IMG/VR virus record: IMGVR_UViG_3300035216_000519
Span: 1-25,940 of that record
Direction: 5' to 3' (one strand)
From: a virus
DNA length: 25,940 bases
How positions within the stretch are numbered: position 1 is the stretch's first letter; every line of letters starts with the position of its first letter. This document shows positions 1 through 10,265 of this stretch, piece after piece. The notes under the pieces are model-generated. The model was given only the letters and a program-made list of their open reading frames with translations, did no database searches and was not told the origin of the DNA. The translations under genes were made by a program, and so were the position numbers.

Positions 1-80
1 TTAACATCAGAAGCAAGATTATTAATTTCTTGCCTTTGTTGGTCAATGGTATATGTAATTGGTACGTTTCTTAATGGCAT
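1..80 (-). CDS. Tail-fibre-like structural protein, N-terminal fragment
   Basis: The first 26 codons of a protein that runs off the left edge. The start is the ATG whose complement lies at 78-80. The visible residues begin MPLRNVPITYTIDQQRQEIN. They match the N-terminus of the next gene upstream (MTLRNVPKSFTLEEQRQEVN) almost position for position, so the two are tandem paralogues sharing the same short N-terminal segment. In phages of this kind such N-termini are probably what fixes a fibre to the baseplate, while the rest of the protein diverges; that role is inferred. A purine-rich GAGGAA lies upstream at a rather long distance from the ATG, and a CTAAATAC motif is in the 42-base gap. Nothing can be said about its length or C-terminal domains. 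Confidence 0.75.
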   Translation of the reverse strand, partial: MPLRNVPITYTIDQQRQEINNLASDV

Positions 81-105
81 AATACCAGACTATTCCTCTA
101 TTTTA

Positions 106-113
106 GTATTTAG
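106..113 (-). promoter_or_regulatory. Possible late promoter (CTAAATAC)
   Basis: The minus strand reads CTAAATAC in the 42-base gap between the two fibre genes, about 25 bases before the downstream ATG. It resembles the T4 late promoter TATAAATA and the CTAAATAA seen before gp25, but differs at the last base. In an AT-rich genome such a match can arise by chance. Confidence 0.3.
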
Positions 114-122
114 TATGATCAA

Positions 123-1889
123 TCAGACTCTGTATGTCAACTGGAATTCTACAATACAATTGGTTGAACCAATGGCAGAATTTTGTACTATTCCTCTAAT
201 ATTATTATTTCCAGATACTTGGAATATAACATAACTTGTGCCAGAATCAATTCCGATTCCACATTGTAATTGACCACTATTGATGTAATCGTTATCATGG
301 TAATTGAAAGATTGAGATGCCACACTACCAACAGTTACATTATACCCACCATTTTGATTACTATGATTAAATGGTAGTGGACCTAACTTTAATTGAGCAT
401 TGCCGTCAGTAAATGATGGAGTGCCATTTAACTGAATAAATCCTTGAACATGACACAAACTACCAATTCTTACATAAGTTCCTACCTTATTATAATAAGT
501 AGTAAAGGCAGATGATAATCCAAGGAAGTCTGGAGACCAAGTTCCTTCTTCGTAGTGATCAAGTGCCGTGCTAGATGCAGTGCCTGTGGCACTGTTAGTT
601 TGACCAGTAAATGTAAGAGTACCTGCTGTATCGATGTCTCCATCAAATGTGGCGGATCCATCCACTCCGAGATCAATTACTTCAGTGTTGCTTGAATTTC
701 TTCCTGAAAAAAGAGTGCCTGAAGAGTTATGGTTTGTGACGTATAAAGTGGCTGACGCTGCGTCACTATTGCTAAATTTGCCAGAAACATCGGCAACGCT
801 ACTACTACCAAAATTACAGCGTCCCGCAAATGTGGCGGATCCTCCTCCGTCAGCATCAAGTCGAATTAAATTATTGCCTGATGTATCTGTGAAACGAATA
901 CCTGCCCAGTTAAATCTTCCGAATCTGCTATCACTTGGATGATTTGAATCAAAATCTGCGGCGGTGAGGGTGGTCGCAAATGTGGCGCTGCCGTCCGAAC
1001 CTTTTAAAACTATGCTAGTACCACTGACATTTTTAAGGATTAACCTAGTATCAGAAGTTCCAGATCTATACAAACCACCAATATTTGTACTGCCATTTTT
1101 AACTTCAAAGGCGTAAGTATTGTTTGCAGTTGTGCTTGTTACTGTACCAGCCGAAGTTAGGTTACCACTTAATGTAAGATCAGCACCAGTAGCACCTGCC
1201 GATAGGACTCCAGTACTACCAGCAGTTCCGGAAGCATTTCCAGTTACGTTACCTGTAACATCACCAGTTAGATCACCTGTAACATCACCTGTAACATCAC
1301 CAGTTAGATCACCTGTAACATCACCAGTTAGATTACCTGTAACATCACCAGTTAGATTACCTGTAACATTACCAGTTAGATTACCTACAACACCACCTGT
1401 TGCAGTAACAATTCCTGCAAACGTGGCATTGCCAGGAGCATCAATTTCTGATGTGATTCCAGCAGTTCCAGACTGTCTACCTTTCCAAAGAGCACTTCCA
1501 CTGCTATTAGAAATATAAATCTGTCCACCATTAGTGATGGTTATTCCATCAGTAGTTGATGTCTCGCTAATACCACCGCCAGGAAAATTAGTAATTGGGT
1601 ATGTACTGAAACCGTATGGTACATACATGGATCCACCAAAGATCGCTTCGGTAATCATCTGACCAGGAGTTATCTGATCTGCAGTTTTTAATATTAATCC
1701 ACCTGTTGTGGAATGTATCTCCTGATTAAAACTAGCATCGCTAGTAAATGTTACATCACCACTAAAAGTTTTATTTCCGCCAAATGTTTGTACTCCATCA
1801 ACAGCAGTATCCAAGTCTACTGCTATTTCGTTAACCTCTTGACGCTGCTCTTCTAGTGTAAAACTCTTTGGTACGTTTCTTAATGTCAT
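123..1889 (-). CDS. Tail-fibre-like virion structural protein with GNLT/GDVT repeats
   Basis: A 588-residue protein, probably a trimeric tail or side fibre. Its N-terminus (LRNVP...QRQE, residues 3-20) is shared with the next gene and is likely the attachment segment. Recurrent short motifs of the type GSATFAG and GDVTFTS run through the middle, typical of phage fibre shafts. Residues about 164-216 are some 13 copies of a four-residue G-(N/D)-(L/V)-T repeat. The C-terminal part (from about residue 440) opens with HYEEGTWSP, a motif that recurs at the start of C-terminal domains of marine phage fibres, followed by a Gly/Asn-rich beta domain that presumably contacts the host or folds the trimer. 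Its ATG overlaps the stop of the upstream 64-residue gene in an ATGA junction. The fibre assignment is by motif and context; the receptor is unknown. Confidence 0.8.
   Translation of the reverse strand: MTLRNVPKSFTLEEQRQEVNEIAVDLDTAVDGVQTFGGNKTFSGDVTFTSDASFNQEIHSTTGGLILKTADQITPGQMITEAIFGGSMYVPYGFSTYPITNFPGGGISETSTTDGITITNGGQIYISNSSGSALWKGRQSGTAGITSEIDAPGNATFAGIVTATGGVVGNLTGNVTGNLTGDVTGNLTGDVTGDLTGDVTGDVTGDLTGDVTGNVTGNASGTAGSTGVLSAGATGADLTLSGNLTSAGTVTSTTANNTYAFEVKNGSTNIGGLYRSGTSDTRLILKNVSGTSIVLKGSDGSATFATTLTAADFDSNHPSDSRFGRFNWAGIRFTDTSGNNLIRLDADGGGSATFAGRCNFGSSSVADVSGKFSNSDAASATLYVTNHNSSGTLFSGRNSSNTEVIDLGVDGSATFDGDIDTAGTLTFTGQTNSATGTASSTALDHYEEGTWSPDFLGLSSAFTTYYNKVGTYVRIGSLCHVQGFIQLNGTPSFTDGNAQLKLGPLPFNHSNQNGGYNVTVGSVASQSFNYHDNDYINSGQLQCGIGIDSGTSYVIFQVSGNNNIRGIVQNSAIGSTNCIVEFQLTYRV
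1240..1400 (-). repeat. Tandem 12-base repeat encoding G-(N/D)-(L/V)-T units
   Basis: About 13 tandem 12-base units lie inside the fibre gene. On the plus strand they read as variants of ccagttagatca and cctgtaacatca, often alternating to give a 24-base period. Each unit encodes four residues such as GNLT, GDVT or GDLT. Unit identity at the DNA level is high, so the array could change length by slippage or recombination without breaking the frame. Confidence 0.85.
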
Positions 1890-2080
1890 TTGATTAGCTG
1901 CTTAAGGAGTGACTTGATTTCGGACATTTCTTCCTTCAAAGTATTTAGTTCTGACACTACATTTTTAAATTCGTTGGAAAAAGATTTGCGTGTAGTTTTA
2001 GAAGCAGTTGAAAGAATTGCGCCCGTAGTCACATCTCTGACAAATCCATCTTGACCCTCTACTTTGATATAACGTTGCAT
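1886..2080 (-). CDS. Small conserved phage protein with C-terminal coiled coil
   Basis: A 64-residue protein. The N-terminal half (MQRYIKVEGQDGFVRDVTTG) looks like a short folded motif found in small proteins of marine T4-like phages. The C-terminal half (about residues 35-64, with LNTLKEEMSEIKSLLKQLIK) has a heptad pattern of Leu and Ile and is probably a coiled coil. The ATG lies one base after the stop of the DUF4815 gene, and its own stop overlaps the fibre gene start (ATGA), so all three are likely translated in series. Its place between two structural genes suggests a structural or assembly role, but no function is known to me. Confidence 0.75.
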   Translation of the reverse strand: MQRYIKVEGQDGFVRDVTTGAILSTASKTTRKSFSNEFKNVVSELNTLKEEMSEIKSLLKQLIK

Positions 2081-2081
2081 A

Positions 2082-5000
2082 TCAGAATGAAGCTACTGTT
2101 CGTAGATCTTGAATCTTGGGAACATATGCAGGATCGTCGGTCCTCATAACAATCTTGATAGCAAACGAAGAAAATTCTGTCAGATCTTCGGCAGTATATC
2201 TCAATTCTTGGTAGGAAGACTGTTTTTCAAATTGACCAGAAATACTATTTTCTGAAGTAGCAATATCATTAAGTCTATCAGGACTTCCTGTACCATTAAA
2301 ATATTCCCAATTAATGTCATCAAAATTTTGCTGTGATGCAGCAGGTTTAATTTTATAGTATACTTTAACGTTTTCTACATCTTTGACATTTACTGTCAAA
2401 TATGTATTGATAGAAGATGCGGGGTTATTAATAAAGATTTCCTTGGTGACATACTTTGAAGCACCTGAAGTATTAACAGAACCATTTTCCGCAACATAAT
2501 CAATACCTTGAGAGAATGTCATGCTTTTAACTTGTGCATATTTGCTAGTCTCAAAAGATGATCCATCAAAGTCAATTAAATCTCCTACTCGGAAAATATC
2601 AGAGATTTGACTTGATGTTTGACTCTGCCTTGCATATTCACTTCCTAATGTAATCTCGTTTGTGAAATTATTATTAATTGGTTGCTTATCATTTTCGAGG
2701 GTCAAAATTTTAGTTTTAGAGTCCCAGGAAATTATCTTACCACTAATTTTATTCTCATATTTTTCACTTCTGATAGATGGATTGATAGCGTTTACAGTAG
2801 AACCAACAACAAAATTAGGTGTTTGCTCAAACACACCATCAGTAGAAACAGTCACTGTTAAAGTTTCGTAATCACCACCACTTGCTGATTGGGTGCTGAA
2901 GAACAATTCTTCTCCTACTGTAAACTGTAGTGAATTTTTAATTTTAACATAAACATCATTATTAATAACCCGTAAAACTTCGGATTCTGCTCCTGACGTT
3001 GCTCCGGTAACATTTTGTCCGAGAGATGCTGCAATATCAGCTCCTCCTCCACCATCATTATTTCCAGTAATTGCAAACTTGTATATGGGGAATAGTTTAA
3101 TAACTTGATACTTTTTACCAAATCTATCTTCAGAACCCACAGAATTATCTACGCGGTTAGAGATAGTTTTTACAGATGCAGTACGTAAATCAATTACAGG
3201 AGAAAGATGAGAAACTTCCGAAGAAATATTAATCTTATACTGTAAAGAAGAACCAGTACCATTCACAACTTCATTGATATTTGAAGCAATCATTTTCTGA
3301 TTTAAGAAATATTGCTCCTCATTCAAGAAAGTAGTCTCCATAGATGTAACATCGTATGATGAATAAGTTGATGTATTAGAATCTACCGGAATGATATTTG
3401 TGGTCTTAACAAAACTATCAATTTTTGTATTTGATAACTGTAAATATGGAATTTGTGCATACAATTTTTCGTACTTTCTATTATAAGAAGCGAGGATACT
3501 GTCTCCTCCACCTAATCCAGTAGCAGCTGCTCTGGAAGGACCAACAATAGTATAAGTGTCTATGCCAGAATTGTAAACAGTATATAATGAAGATTCGATA
3601 TCAATTTCGTTGTACCCAGCAAAATCATCTACACCACGGAAGAATACTTTAGAATTACCCAAACCTTCAAATCCATGATCTCGGTGATAAACTTTAACTA
3701 TATTGCTATTGTTTTTAAACAACGCAGATGTTGCCGTGCTATTAGATAATGCATAAGTTTCAAATGCATTTGATTCTAATTTCTCGAAACCAATATCAGC
3801 ATTCTTTATATTTAATTCCGCAACTCTTGATACATCAAATTCTGCTCTATGAATACTAAATTTAATGTCCTCAAATAAGTCTTCACTCCAGTTATCGGTG
3901 TTTTGAGACTTAAATACAGATCCAAGTAGAGGTTGAGCATTTACAACTAAACCAGAAGAAATATCTGTCTCTCCCAATCGGGAAGCCCAAATTTCATATT
4001 CGGTATCATCACACTCAATATTGATTGCATATTCGGTGTTATTCTGTAAGTATACAGGATAATCAAAATTAAATCTGGTAGGCGTTGTAGATCTAACAGA
4101 ATCTCCTGTATCAGAAGCAATACCCATTCTTACTGCAGGTTCATCTATAATAAGTTTAGACTCGATGATAGCGCCGGTAGCACCGTTTCCAGAACCTCTA
4201 ACTACAATCGAAGGTGGTTCTGTATATCCTCTGCCACCTAAAGCAACTGCTGCATAGTAAATCTGACCGTTAGAAACTTTTACAGAACCTGTAGCGGTAC
4301 TTCCGCCAGGAAGTTGAGGACTTTCTACAGTGATAGTAGCACCTTCGTATCCAGATCCAAGACCCGTAACATTAATGGATGAAACTTTGCCAGAATCTTT
4401 TGCTATCTTCAATCCAATAGTAGCATTATTAGAATTATTGAATTGAGTAACTGACGTAAGAGTTAAGTCTTCATTTGCAAAGAATGTACTACCATTATGG
4501 TTGCTTAATACAAAAGTATATACTTGCTCATTTGTAATATCAATTTCTCCATTACTTGATGCTACCACCTCAAAATTATTCTTATCTAATACTTTTGCGA
4601 TGGGACCAGAAGCAAGAGACCTTGAACCAGTTATATACTCTCCAATTTTTATAGTAATATTACCAGAAGAGAATACTTTTAGTAAAGTGTCTGGATATAA
4701 AGTAACTTGTGATCCAGGAACAATATACTTACTGGGTCTTTCGCTCTCAATATTGGTTAGATAAACTCTTAAAGGAATAGTAGAACTTTTCTTGGAGAAA
4801 AACAGATCTACTGCTGTAGCAAACATACCACCATCAAAATTCTCTACTCGGAAAGTTTGAGCAAGAGGATTTGGTCTATCTTTGTTTTCGGTGTTACTAT
4901 CAATTGTCTGAACGCCTTCGTTTGCTTTGAAAATAGCAGGGGCAGTTGAAATAATAGAAGCAGGATTCTCTGGAATAACACCAGTTGCATAGAACTTGAC

Positions 5001-8000
5001 TTCTGCGTAACTATCTACAAAATCTTTATCACTATCAGTTGAACTAGTTGTGAACCTGATGTTCTTAACACCTGTAGAGAAGTATAGTTCTTCCGAAGTA
5101 GAATCATACTGCATAGTATTAACATCCCCAGTCCATGAAGTATTCATTTTTGGAGCAAGACCAGCAGGTATTAAAATAATTCCACTAGCATTACCATATT
5201 CATCAGTAGTTAAAGAAGTATTAAATGTAGTTGAAGAGTTTCCAGCAACACCAGTAAATCTGGAGTCTGGATTGACCCAACGACTCACACTTTTTTTATC
5301 CATAAAGACATGAAGTTGTGTCTTGGGTTTTAGTCTCTTAAGAACAAATTTAACTGGAATTGATCTCGCAAAGAATCTCAATGCATTAGCAACACTAGTT
5401 CCGTTAATTGTCTTATAACCTACTCCTTTGGCAATCTCATTATTTTGAGGACTTACGTTAGAAGAACTTGAAACACTTGCCGAATTAACTGTTGAATTGG
5501 AACTATTGCTATTACTCTCACCAAAACTATTAATATTATAGAAAGACTTATTAACACCAACCCAGTTGATAACAAAGGAATTATAGATGCTCGCAAATGC
5601 CGATCTAACATCAGACTTGCCGATGAAAATAGTGAATAGATTTGTGTTATTTTCCGTTACTAATGGAGCAACCGTTGTGTTGTACCATTGATCAATATTA
5701 GGAATCAATGATGCATCACCTACATATTGCAGGATGACAAATGGGTTTGGATTAATAGTTTTAGTTGCAAACGTATTGGATGCATAAGAAATATTACTAT
5801 ATGGTAATGTAATTACATTATTGGAATTTTTATATCCTGATAATGATCTCTGATCATCACGATCGTTAATTTCTACAAGAGTAAAACTATCTTCTTTAGA
5901 TTGTGGACGTAATACTGACTGTTGTGGATCAATAGAACACAAATAATCTAAAGACTTAACATTACCAACTTGATGAGTCTCAAAATTGTCAACCACAAAA
6001 CCACTCTTTGTTTTGTCAATACCCAAAACATCTTTTACTTGCATGTTGAGTGCTTGCTGCTCAAGAATGCTCAACGTGGTGTAATACTCAAGACGCTCAA
6101 TACGCTTCTCCAGTTTACCAATGTCCTTCATCGTATATCTACGATTATCAACAGGAATAATTCTTACATCCTTACTTGACTTGGTGAATGCCGGAACATA
6201 AACATAATATAAAGGAATACCGTCTTCAATAATTTCTGGTTTGGATGGATTTAGTGACGAGTTGCCAGTTTTAATTAAGAACTCTCCTTTTTTGTTCAGG
6301 AATACTCCATCAATTCTATCAAGATATTGAGACTCGCTAAATGACATCGTATATGGTAGAAGTCTACTAGATGAAGGAGTACTAGAAACAGAACCACCAT
6401 CTCCAATAAAACTAATGTAATCTGCTTGAGATAGTAATGATGTATCTTGGAAACCCGTAATAATAGTATTGGAATCAACTTTAGGTCTAAAGTCAATAAC
6501 ATTTTTTAGATTCAAAACACCATATACTGTGCTATTGAATGAAGGAATCTGATCTGCAGGTACTCCTGCTTCATGAACATACGAGTCAACCGTACAGAAA
6601 TCTCCTTGAGAATGCTGGAAATAATCAAAAGCAACTACTAATTGTCCTGTTGGGGGAGAGAAACCAGGTTTCAATACAATTCTAGAAATATCATAGAATG
6701 TTTCTCTTTGTCCATCATCGAAAGTAAAATGATTTGTGATGTCTGTACCAACCACCAAGTTACCATTTACATCAACTGTTGGGGGAGAAGACGCAGAACC
6801 TTCGTAGATATAATTAATACCATAGGCATCAGAATAGCTGAATGACTCGGTGCTTTCGTCATCGTAATTAATTCCTCTCAAAGGAATAACTCTATCGCCT
6901 GATGTTCTAATTACAATTCTTCTATTTGGAATAGATGTTTTTAACTTTGGTCTGCCTTTTGAAATTTCAATGGTAGCAGTTAATTTTAATTTGGGGAAGT
7001 TAGAAACATTTGATCCAAAATAATTACTTGGGAATGCAATAGTAATACTACCGGATGATAGTCCAGAAGTTGCATCATTAGTATTTAAAATATTTACATA
7101 TTCTGGTCTCAAGAAAACGATATCACCTGTTTCTACTTTATTAGAATCTCCTTTATCTAAAACAGTAACAACAAAATCTTTTTCGTTAAATTCGACAAAT
7201 CTTTGAGTACCAAAATCTAATTGTGCAGCAAATGTAATAGTACCACCACTACTAGATCCAGTAGTTACAAAATCTCTTCTTGTGTAATATTTAATTTTAG
7301 TATTTTCTGTCGTACTAATTAAACTACTTACTTCCTTACTTCCTGTCGGAAATACTAATGAAGAGATAGCAGAGTTATTAATAGTAGGACGTAATCTTAT
7401 TACAGAAGATGCACTTACGCTTTCAGGAAGAGCTCCGTTCAAATAAATTCTTGATTTAGTAGTCCCTTGACCATCGGTTGCATAGTCAACAATAAATTTT
7501 TGAATAGTGCCTACACTATCACTGAATTGAATGGCATCTCCTTGAACCAGATATGATCCAGCACTAGATCCAAATCCAGTGCATTCCAAGAACTTAAAAC
7601 CTTTAGTTCCGGAGAAAGTAAATTCTGTTACTGTAGATGAAGATGCATATGTAGGATCAACTGTTTCTACGTCTGCGGTAAATACATTACCCGAACCATA
7701 AACAGCATGTAACGACTTAACGTTATTAGCAGAAAAATTAAGAACCGTATTTTTAAACAGTACCGGCAAAACTTTTGCTTGAATTGTAAAAGATCCGGTA
7801 AAATTAACTACCGGGGGAGCCACATAGTCCAGAGAAACTGCGTCTCTGTTTAAAATTTCTACTTTGTATAAAGTTCCTCCACTAACACCAACACCAATAG
7901 ATGATGGTTGATATGAACCAACAAAGACTTCGGATGGTTCATATTGAACACCATCAATAGAAATTCTTGCCGTAGTCGAATAACCGGTTCCTTGACGTGA

Positions 8001-10226
8001 TACAACAAAGTGAGAAATAGTATTTTCTTTAGCAATTCTTAAAATACCACCCTCTTCATTGGTAATTGTTTCTCCAGATTTAAAATTACCATATAGAGTT
8101 TTTACGTACAAACTTCTACCCGAAGATAAAAATCCATTACTGGTTCCTTCAATTACACCATAAGCACCACTCACAGAACCAACAATATACTTACCAGGGG
8201 TAAAATCTGATGTGATTACGGAGTCAACTAATAACCTAGTAAAAAATACTGGGTTGAAATATGAAAGATTGAAGATACCATTATAAGTAGATTCTCCTGA
8301 AGACAACCTTCCTTTAGAAATAACTACATCTGTATCTGGATTGAATCCTGTTGCATTTTTTAAAAGAGTAAAATCTTTTGGTTTTGCTACGCCAACTAAC
8401 GGAGTGATAGTCTGATCATAGTCAACAATAAATCCAATCTCATTAATTTCTTGTTGAGCATCGGATTCTGTCTTGTAAAGAAGTCTTCTTCTCGTACTTA
8501 CATTATCATCATATTCGATAAAAAGATTATCCAAGTAATCTTTTCTTCCAGCAATAGTTAACTGTAAGTATTGAGCATTGACATCACCTACTTCTGGTCT
8601 TGTCACTTTTGCAAAAGAAATAGTCTCTACACTCTTTACTGTAGATACAGCATTAGTAGATGTTCTTGTGTTAACAAAATAAATGTTCTTAAGGTCTGCA
8701 CGATCTGCAGGAGTATTAGGTTCAATACTCGATTCGTCAATCAGACCAAGATCTAAATCTGAAAACAAGTAAATTGTTTTGATTGCATCATCTTTACCAA
8801 AAGACTTACCTCTTCTTTCTAAAGTCTGTAGATAATTAGTAGAAGATTCTAAATTATTTGCTCCAATAGTTCCATCATTATATACTGAATTCAGGAAAAT
8901 TGTTGGATATGCAGTAAGTTCAGAACCTTCTGCATTAAGTGGTACACTATTATAAACATTAGTAATATTAAAACTAGCAAGACTATTGGTTTTAATACTA
9001 ATGTTATCTCTAACTAATGTATCTCTTGCTTTATCTAATTCTAAATATTTTGTTTCTCTATTAACAATTTCGTATCCACGAACATATGCTTTGCCAGCAC
9101 CAATAGAAACTGTTAATTTTTCAGATGCTTCTGATGGAGTTAATCCATTGACAGTTCCGTCAATACCTAAAGAATAAATTCCTAAATTTCCATTTTGCTG
9201 ATAATACTCGCGAATTTCTGTATCAAATGTATCGACAATATAGTCACCAGACTCATCGTATGTTCTTCTTGCTAAAGTTTCTTCTACAAGACTATAGTCA
9301 ACTTTTCTTACCTGACGCTCTATAACACCATTCTTAATTGAAAGAAGTTGAATAAAATTCTTATCAGGAGTTTGGTTATATTCGTATTTTACTAACTCTA
9401 ATTCAATCTGTAATCTATGAGCTCCAGGAGATGAAAAATTAGAAGATCCTGCAGCATTATCATATAAACTTGGATCTTTCTCTGGGGTTACTACAGACTC
9501 TGATACATTAAAACCAACTTTAGATGATGGTGTTTGGGTATACCCAGAAACAATAATAAGACCAGCATTATTACGAACAAAAAATCCATTAACAAAATAA
9601 ATGCCTTCTTCTACTTTAACAGCAGAACCATATCCCATAGAGGGACTATCAATAAATGTGATAACTCCGGTATCAGGATTAGTTACAGCAATACTAGTAG
9701 GTAAAACACTACCATCAGTGCCAACAACAAGAAGAGGGCTATTAATGCCATCGACAATCTCAAGAGTTTCTCCTTGACGGAATGTTTCTTCGTCTCCCCC
9801 ATCGCCTGCTGTAAGATACTTAACATAGATTGTGTCGTTACTATTGTCTGTGGATTTAGTTACGGTAAGAACTAAAGCAGACACTCCAGAAGATAATCCG
9901 GAAATTTTTTGACCAACTAAATTGGAGATATCATATTTTTGATATACAATTTCCCCATCGATACTGATAGCAACTTCAGAAACTGATGATAGTTTTACAT
10001 AATCAAGTTTTGTATTTAGACCAACCTCACCAGGAATGACTAAATCGCCTTGCTTAAACTGGTGCTTACCATAATTTTCAATCTGATTCTGCAGAATAGA
10101 TTGGATACTATTCAGCTCCCTACCCTGAATAGGGTAAGAAGGTCTGAATAATACCTTATAGAAGTCTTTCCCCGAATCGTAGTCGTCAAAATAGGGGATA
10201 GCGTTTAGATTAGTCTTCTGTGGCAT
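2082..10226 (-). CDS. Giant DUF4815-type virion structural protein (baseplate/fibre connector)
   Basis: A 2,714-residue protein. Residues about 1-80 carry the DUF4815 type of start: YFDDYD, then VLFRPSYPIQGRELNSIQSI and a GD(L)VI segment. Further landmarks typical of this phage family are SLYDNAAGSSNFSSPGAHRL (about 250-275), FDDGQRETFYDISRIVLKPG with DYFQHSQGDF (about 1165-1215), a coiled-coil stretch KLEKRIERLEYYTTLSILEQ (about 1370), and the PLAQTF...GGMFATAVDLFF and FDYPVYLQNNTEYAI segments (about 1790 and 2055). GxGY beta repeats like those of gp7 occur at least three times. It follows gp8, where T4 has gp9 and gp10, so it may take over their role of joining wedge to fibres; that is inference from position. 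I see no sequence match to T4 gp9 or gp10. Gap to gp8 is 39 bases, without a clear ribosome site. Confidence 0.82.
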   Translation of the reverse strand: MPQKTNLNAIPYFDDYDSGKDFYKVLFRPSYPIQGRELNSIQSILQNQIENYGKHQFKQGDLVIPGEVGLNTKLDYVKLSSVSEVAISIDGEIVYQKYDISNLVGQKISGLSSGVSALVLTVTKSTDNSNDTIYVKYLTAGDGGDEETFRQGETLEIVDGINSPLLVVGTDGSVLPTSIAVTNPDTGVITFIDSPSMGYGSAVKVEEGIYFVNGFFVRNNAGLIIVSGYTQTPSSKVGFNVSESVVTPEKDPSLYDNAAGSSNFSSPGAHRLQIELELVKYEYNQTPDKNFIQLLSIKNGVIERQVRKVDYSLVEETLARRTYDESGDYIVDTFDTEIREYYQQNGNLGIYSLGIDGTVNGLTPSEASEKLTVSIGAGKAYVRGYEIVNRETKYLELDKARDTLVRDNISIKTNSLASFNITNVYNSVPLNAEGSELTAYPTIFLNSVYNDGTIGANNLESSTNYLQTLERRGKSFGKDDAIKTIYLFSDLDLGLIDESSIEPNTPADRADLKNIYFVNTRTSTNAVSTVKSVETISFAKVTRPEVGDVNAQYLQLTIAGRKDYLDNLFIEYDDNVSTRRRLLYKTESDAQQEINEIGFIVDYDQTITPLVGVAKPKDFTLLKNATGFNPDTDVVISKGRLSSGESTYNGIFNLSYFNPVFFTRLLVDSVITSDFTPGKYIVGSVSGAYGVIEGTSNGFLSSGRSLYVKTLYGNFKSGETITNEEGGILRIAKENTISHFVVSRQGTGYSTTARISIDGVQYEPSEVFVGSYQPSSIGVGVSGGTLYKVEILNRDAVSLDYVAPPVVNFTGSFTIQAKVLPVLFKNTVLNFSANNVKSLHAVYGSGNVFTADVETVDPTYASSSTVTEFTFSGTKGFKFLECTGFGSSAGSYLVQGDAIQFSDSVGTIQKFIVDYATDGQGTTKSRIYLNGALPESVSASSVIRLRPTINNSAISSLVFPTGSKEVSSLISTTENTKIKYYTRRDFVTTGSSSGGTITFAAQLDFGTQRFVEFNEKDFVVTVLDKGDSNKVETGDIVFLRPEYVNILNTNDATSGLSSGSITIAFPSNYFGSNVSNFPKLKLTATIEISKGRPKLKTSIPNRRIVIRTSGDRVIPLRGINYDDESTESFSYSDAYGINYIYEGSASSPPTVDVNGNLVVGTDITNHFTFDDGQRETFYDISRIVLKPGFSPPTGQLVVAFDYFQHSQGDFCTVDSYVHEAGVPADQIPSFNSTVYGVLNLKNVIDFRPKVDSNTIITGFQDTSLLSQADYISFIGDGGSVSSTPSSSRLLPYTMSFSESQYLDRIDGVFLNKKGEFLIKTGNSSLNPSKPEIIEDGIPLYYVYVPAFTKSSKDVRIIPVDNRRYTMKDIGKLEKRIERLEYYTTLSILEQQALNMQVKDVLGIDKTKSGFVVDNFETHQVGNVKSLDYLCSIDPQQSVLRPQSKEDSFTLVEINDRDDQRSLSGYKNSNNVITLPYSNISYASNTFATKTINPNPFVILQYVGDASLIPNIDQWYNTTVAPLVTENNTNLFTIFIGKSDVRSAFASIYNSFVINWVGVNKSFYNINSFGESNSNSSNSTVNSASVSSSSNVSPQNNEIAKGVGYKTINGTSVANALRFFARSIPVKFVLKRLKPKTQLHVFMDKKSVSRWVNPDSRFTGVAGNSSTTFNTSLTTDEYGNASGIILIPAGLAPKMNTSWTGDVNTMQYDSTSEELYFSTGVKNIRFTTSSTDSDKDFVDSYAEVKFYATGVIPENPASIISTAPAIFKANEGVQTIDSNTENKDRPNPLAQTFRVENFDGGMFATAVDLFFSKKSSTIPLRVYLTNIESERPSKYIVPGSQVTLYPDTLLKVFSSGNITIKIGEYITGSRSLASGPIAKVLDKNNFEVVASSNGEIDITNEQVYTFVLSNHNGSTFFANEDLTLTSVTQFNNSNNATIGLKIAKDSGKVSSINVTGLGSGYEGATITVESPQLPGGSTATGSVKVSNGQIYYAAVALGGRGYTEPPSIVVRGSGNGATGAIIESKLIIDEPAVRMGIASDTGDSVRSTTPTRFNFDYPVYLQNNTEYAINIECDDTEYEIWASRLGETDISSGLVVNAQPLLGSVFKSQNTDNWSEDLFEDIKFSIHRAEFDVSRVAELNIKNADIGFEKLESNAFETYALSNSTATSALFKNNSNIVKVYHRDHGFEGLGNSKVFFRGVDDFAGYNEIDIESSLYTVYNSGIDTYTIVGPSRAAATGLGGGDSILASYNRKYEKLYAQIPYLQLSNTKIDSFVKTTNIIPVDSNTSTYSSYDVTSMETTFLNEEQYFLNQKMIASNINEVVNGTGSSLQYKINISSEVSHLSPVIDLRTASVKTISNRVDNSVGSEDRFGKKYQVIKLFPIYKFAITGNNDGGGGADIAASLGQNVTGATSGAESEVLRVINNDVYVKIKNSLQFTVGEELFFSTQSASGGDYETLTVTVSTDGVFEQTPNFVVGSTVNAINPSIRSEKYENKISGKIISWDSKTKILTLENDKQPINNNFTNEITLGSEYARQSQTSSQISDIFRVGDLIDFDGSSFETSKYAQVKSMTFSQGIDYVAENGSVNTSGASKYVTKEIFINNPASSINTYLTVNVKDVENVKVYYKIKPAASQQNFDDINWEYFNGTGSPDRLNDIATSENSISGQFEKQSSYQELRYTAEDLTEFSSFAIKIVMRTDDPAYVPKIQDLRTVASF

Positions 10227-10265
10227 TGTAATATACTACCGTCTGGTTGGAATTTAATTAATAAA

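Noticed and set aside
634-942. Plus-strand frame of 102 codons inside the fibre gene
   Set aside because: Shadow of the fibre coding sequence, with no ribosome site or recognisable protein pattern.
1120-1518. Plus-strand frame of 132 codons opposite the fibre repeat, giving PVTSPVRSPVTSPV repeats
   Set aside because: It is only the antisense reading of the 12-base repeat array; a repeat with no stops is open in several frames.
2082-10226. Naming the DUF4815 protein gp10 or VrlC
   Set aside because: Position fits, but I see no sequence match to T4 gp9 or gp10, and I cannot confirm the VrlC name from sequence alone.
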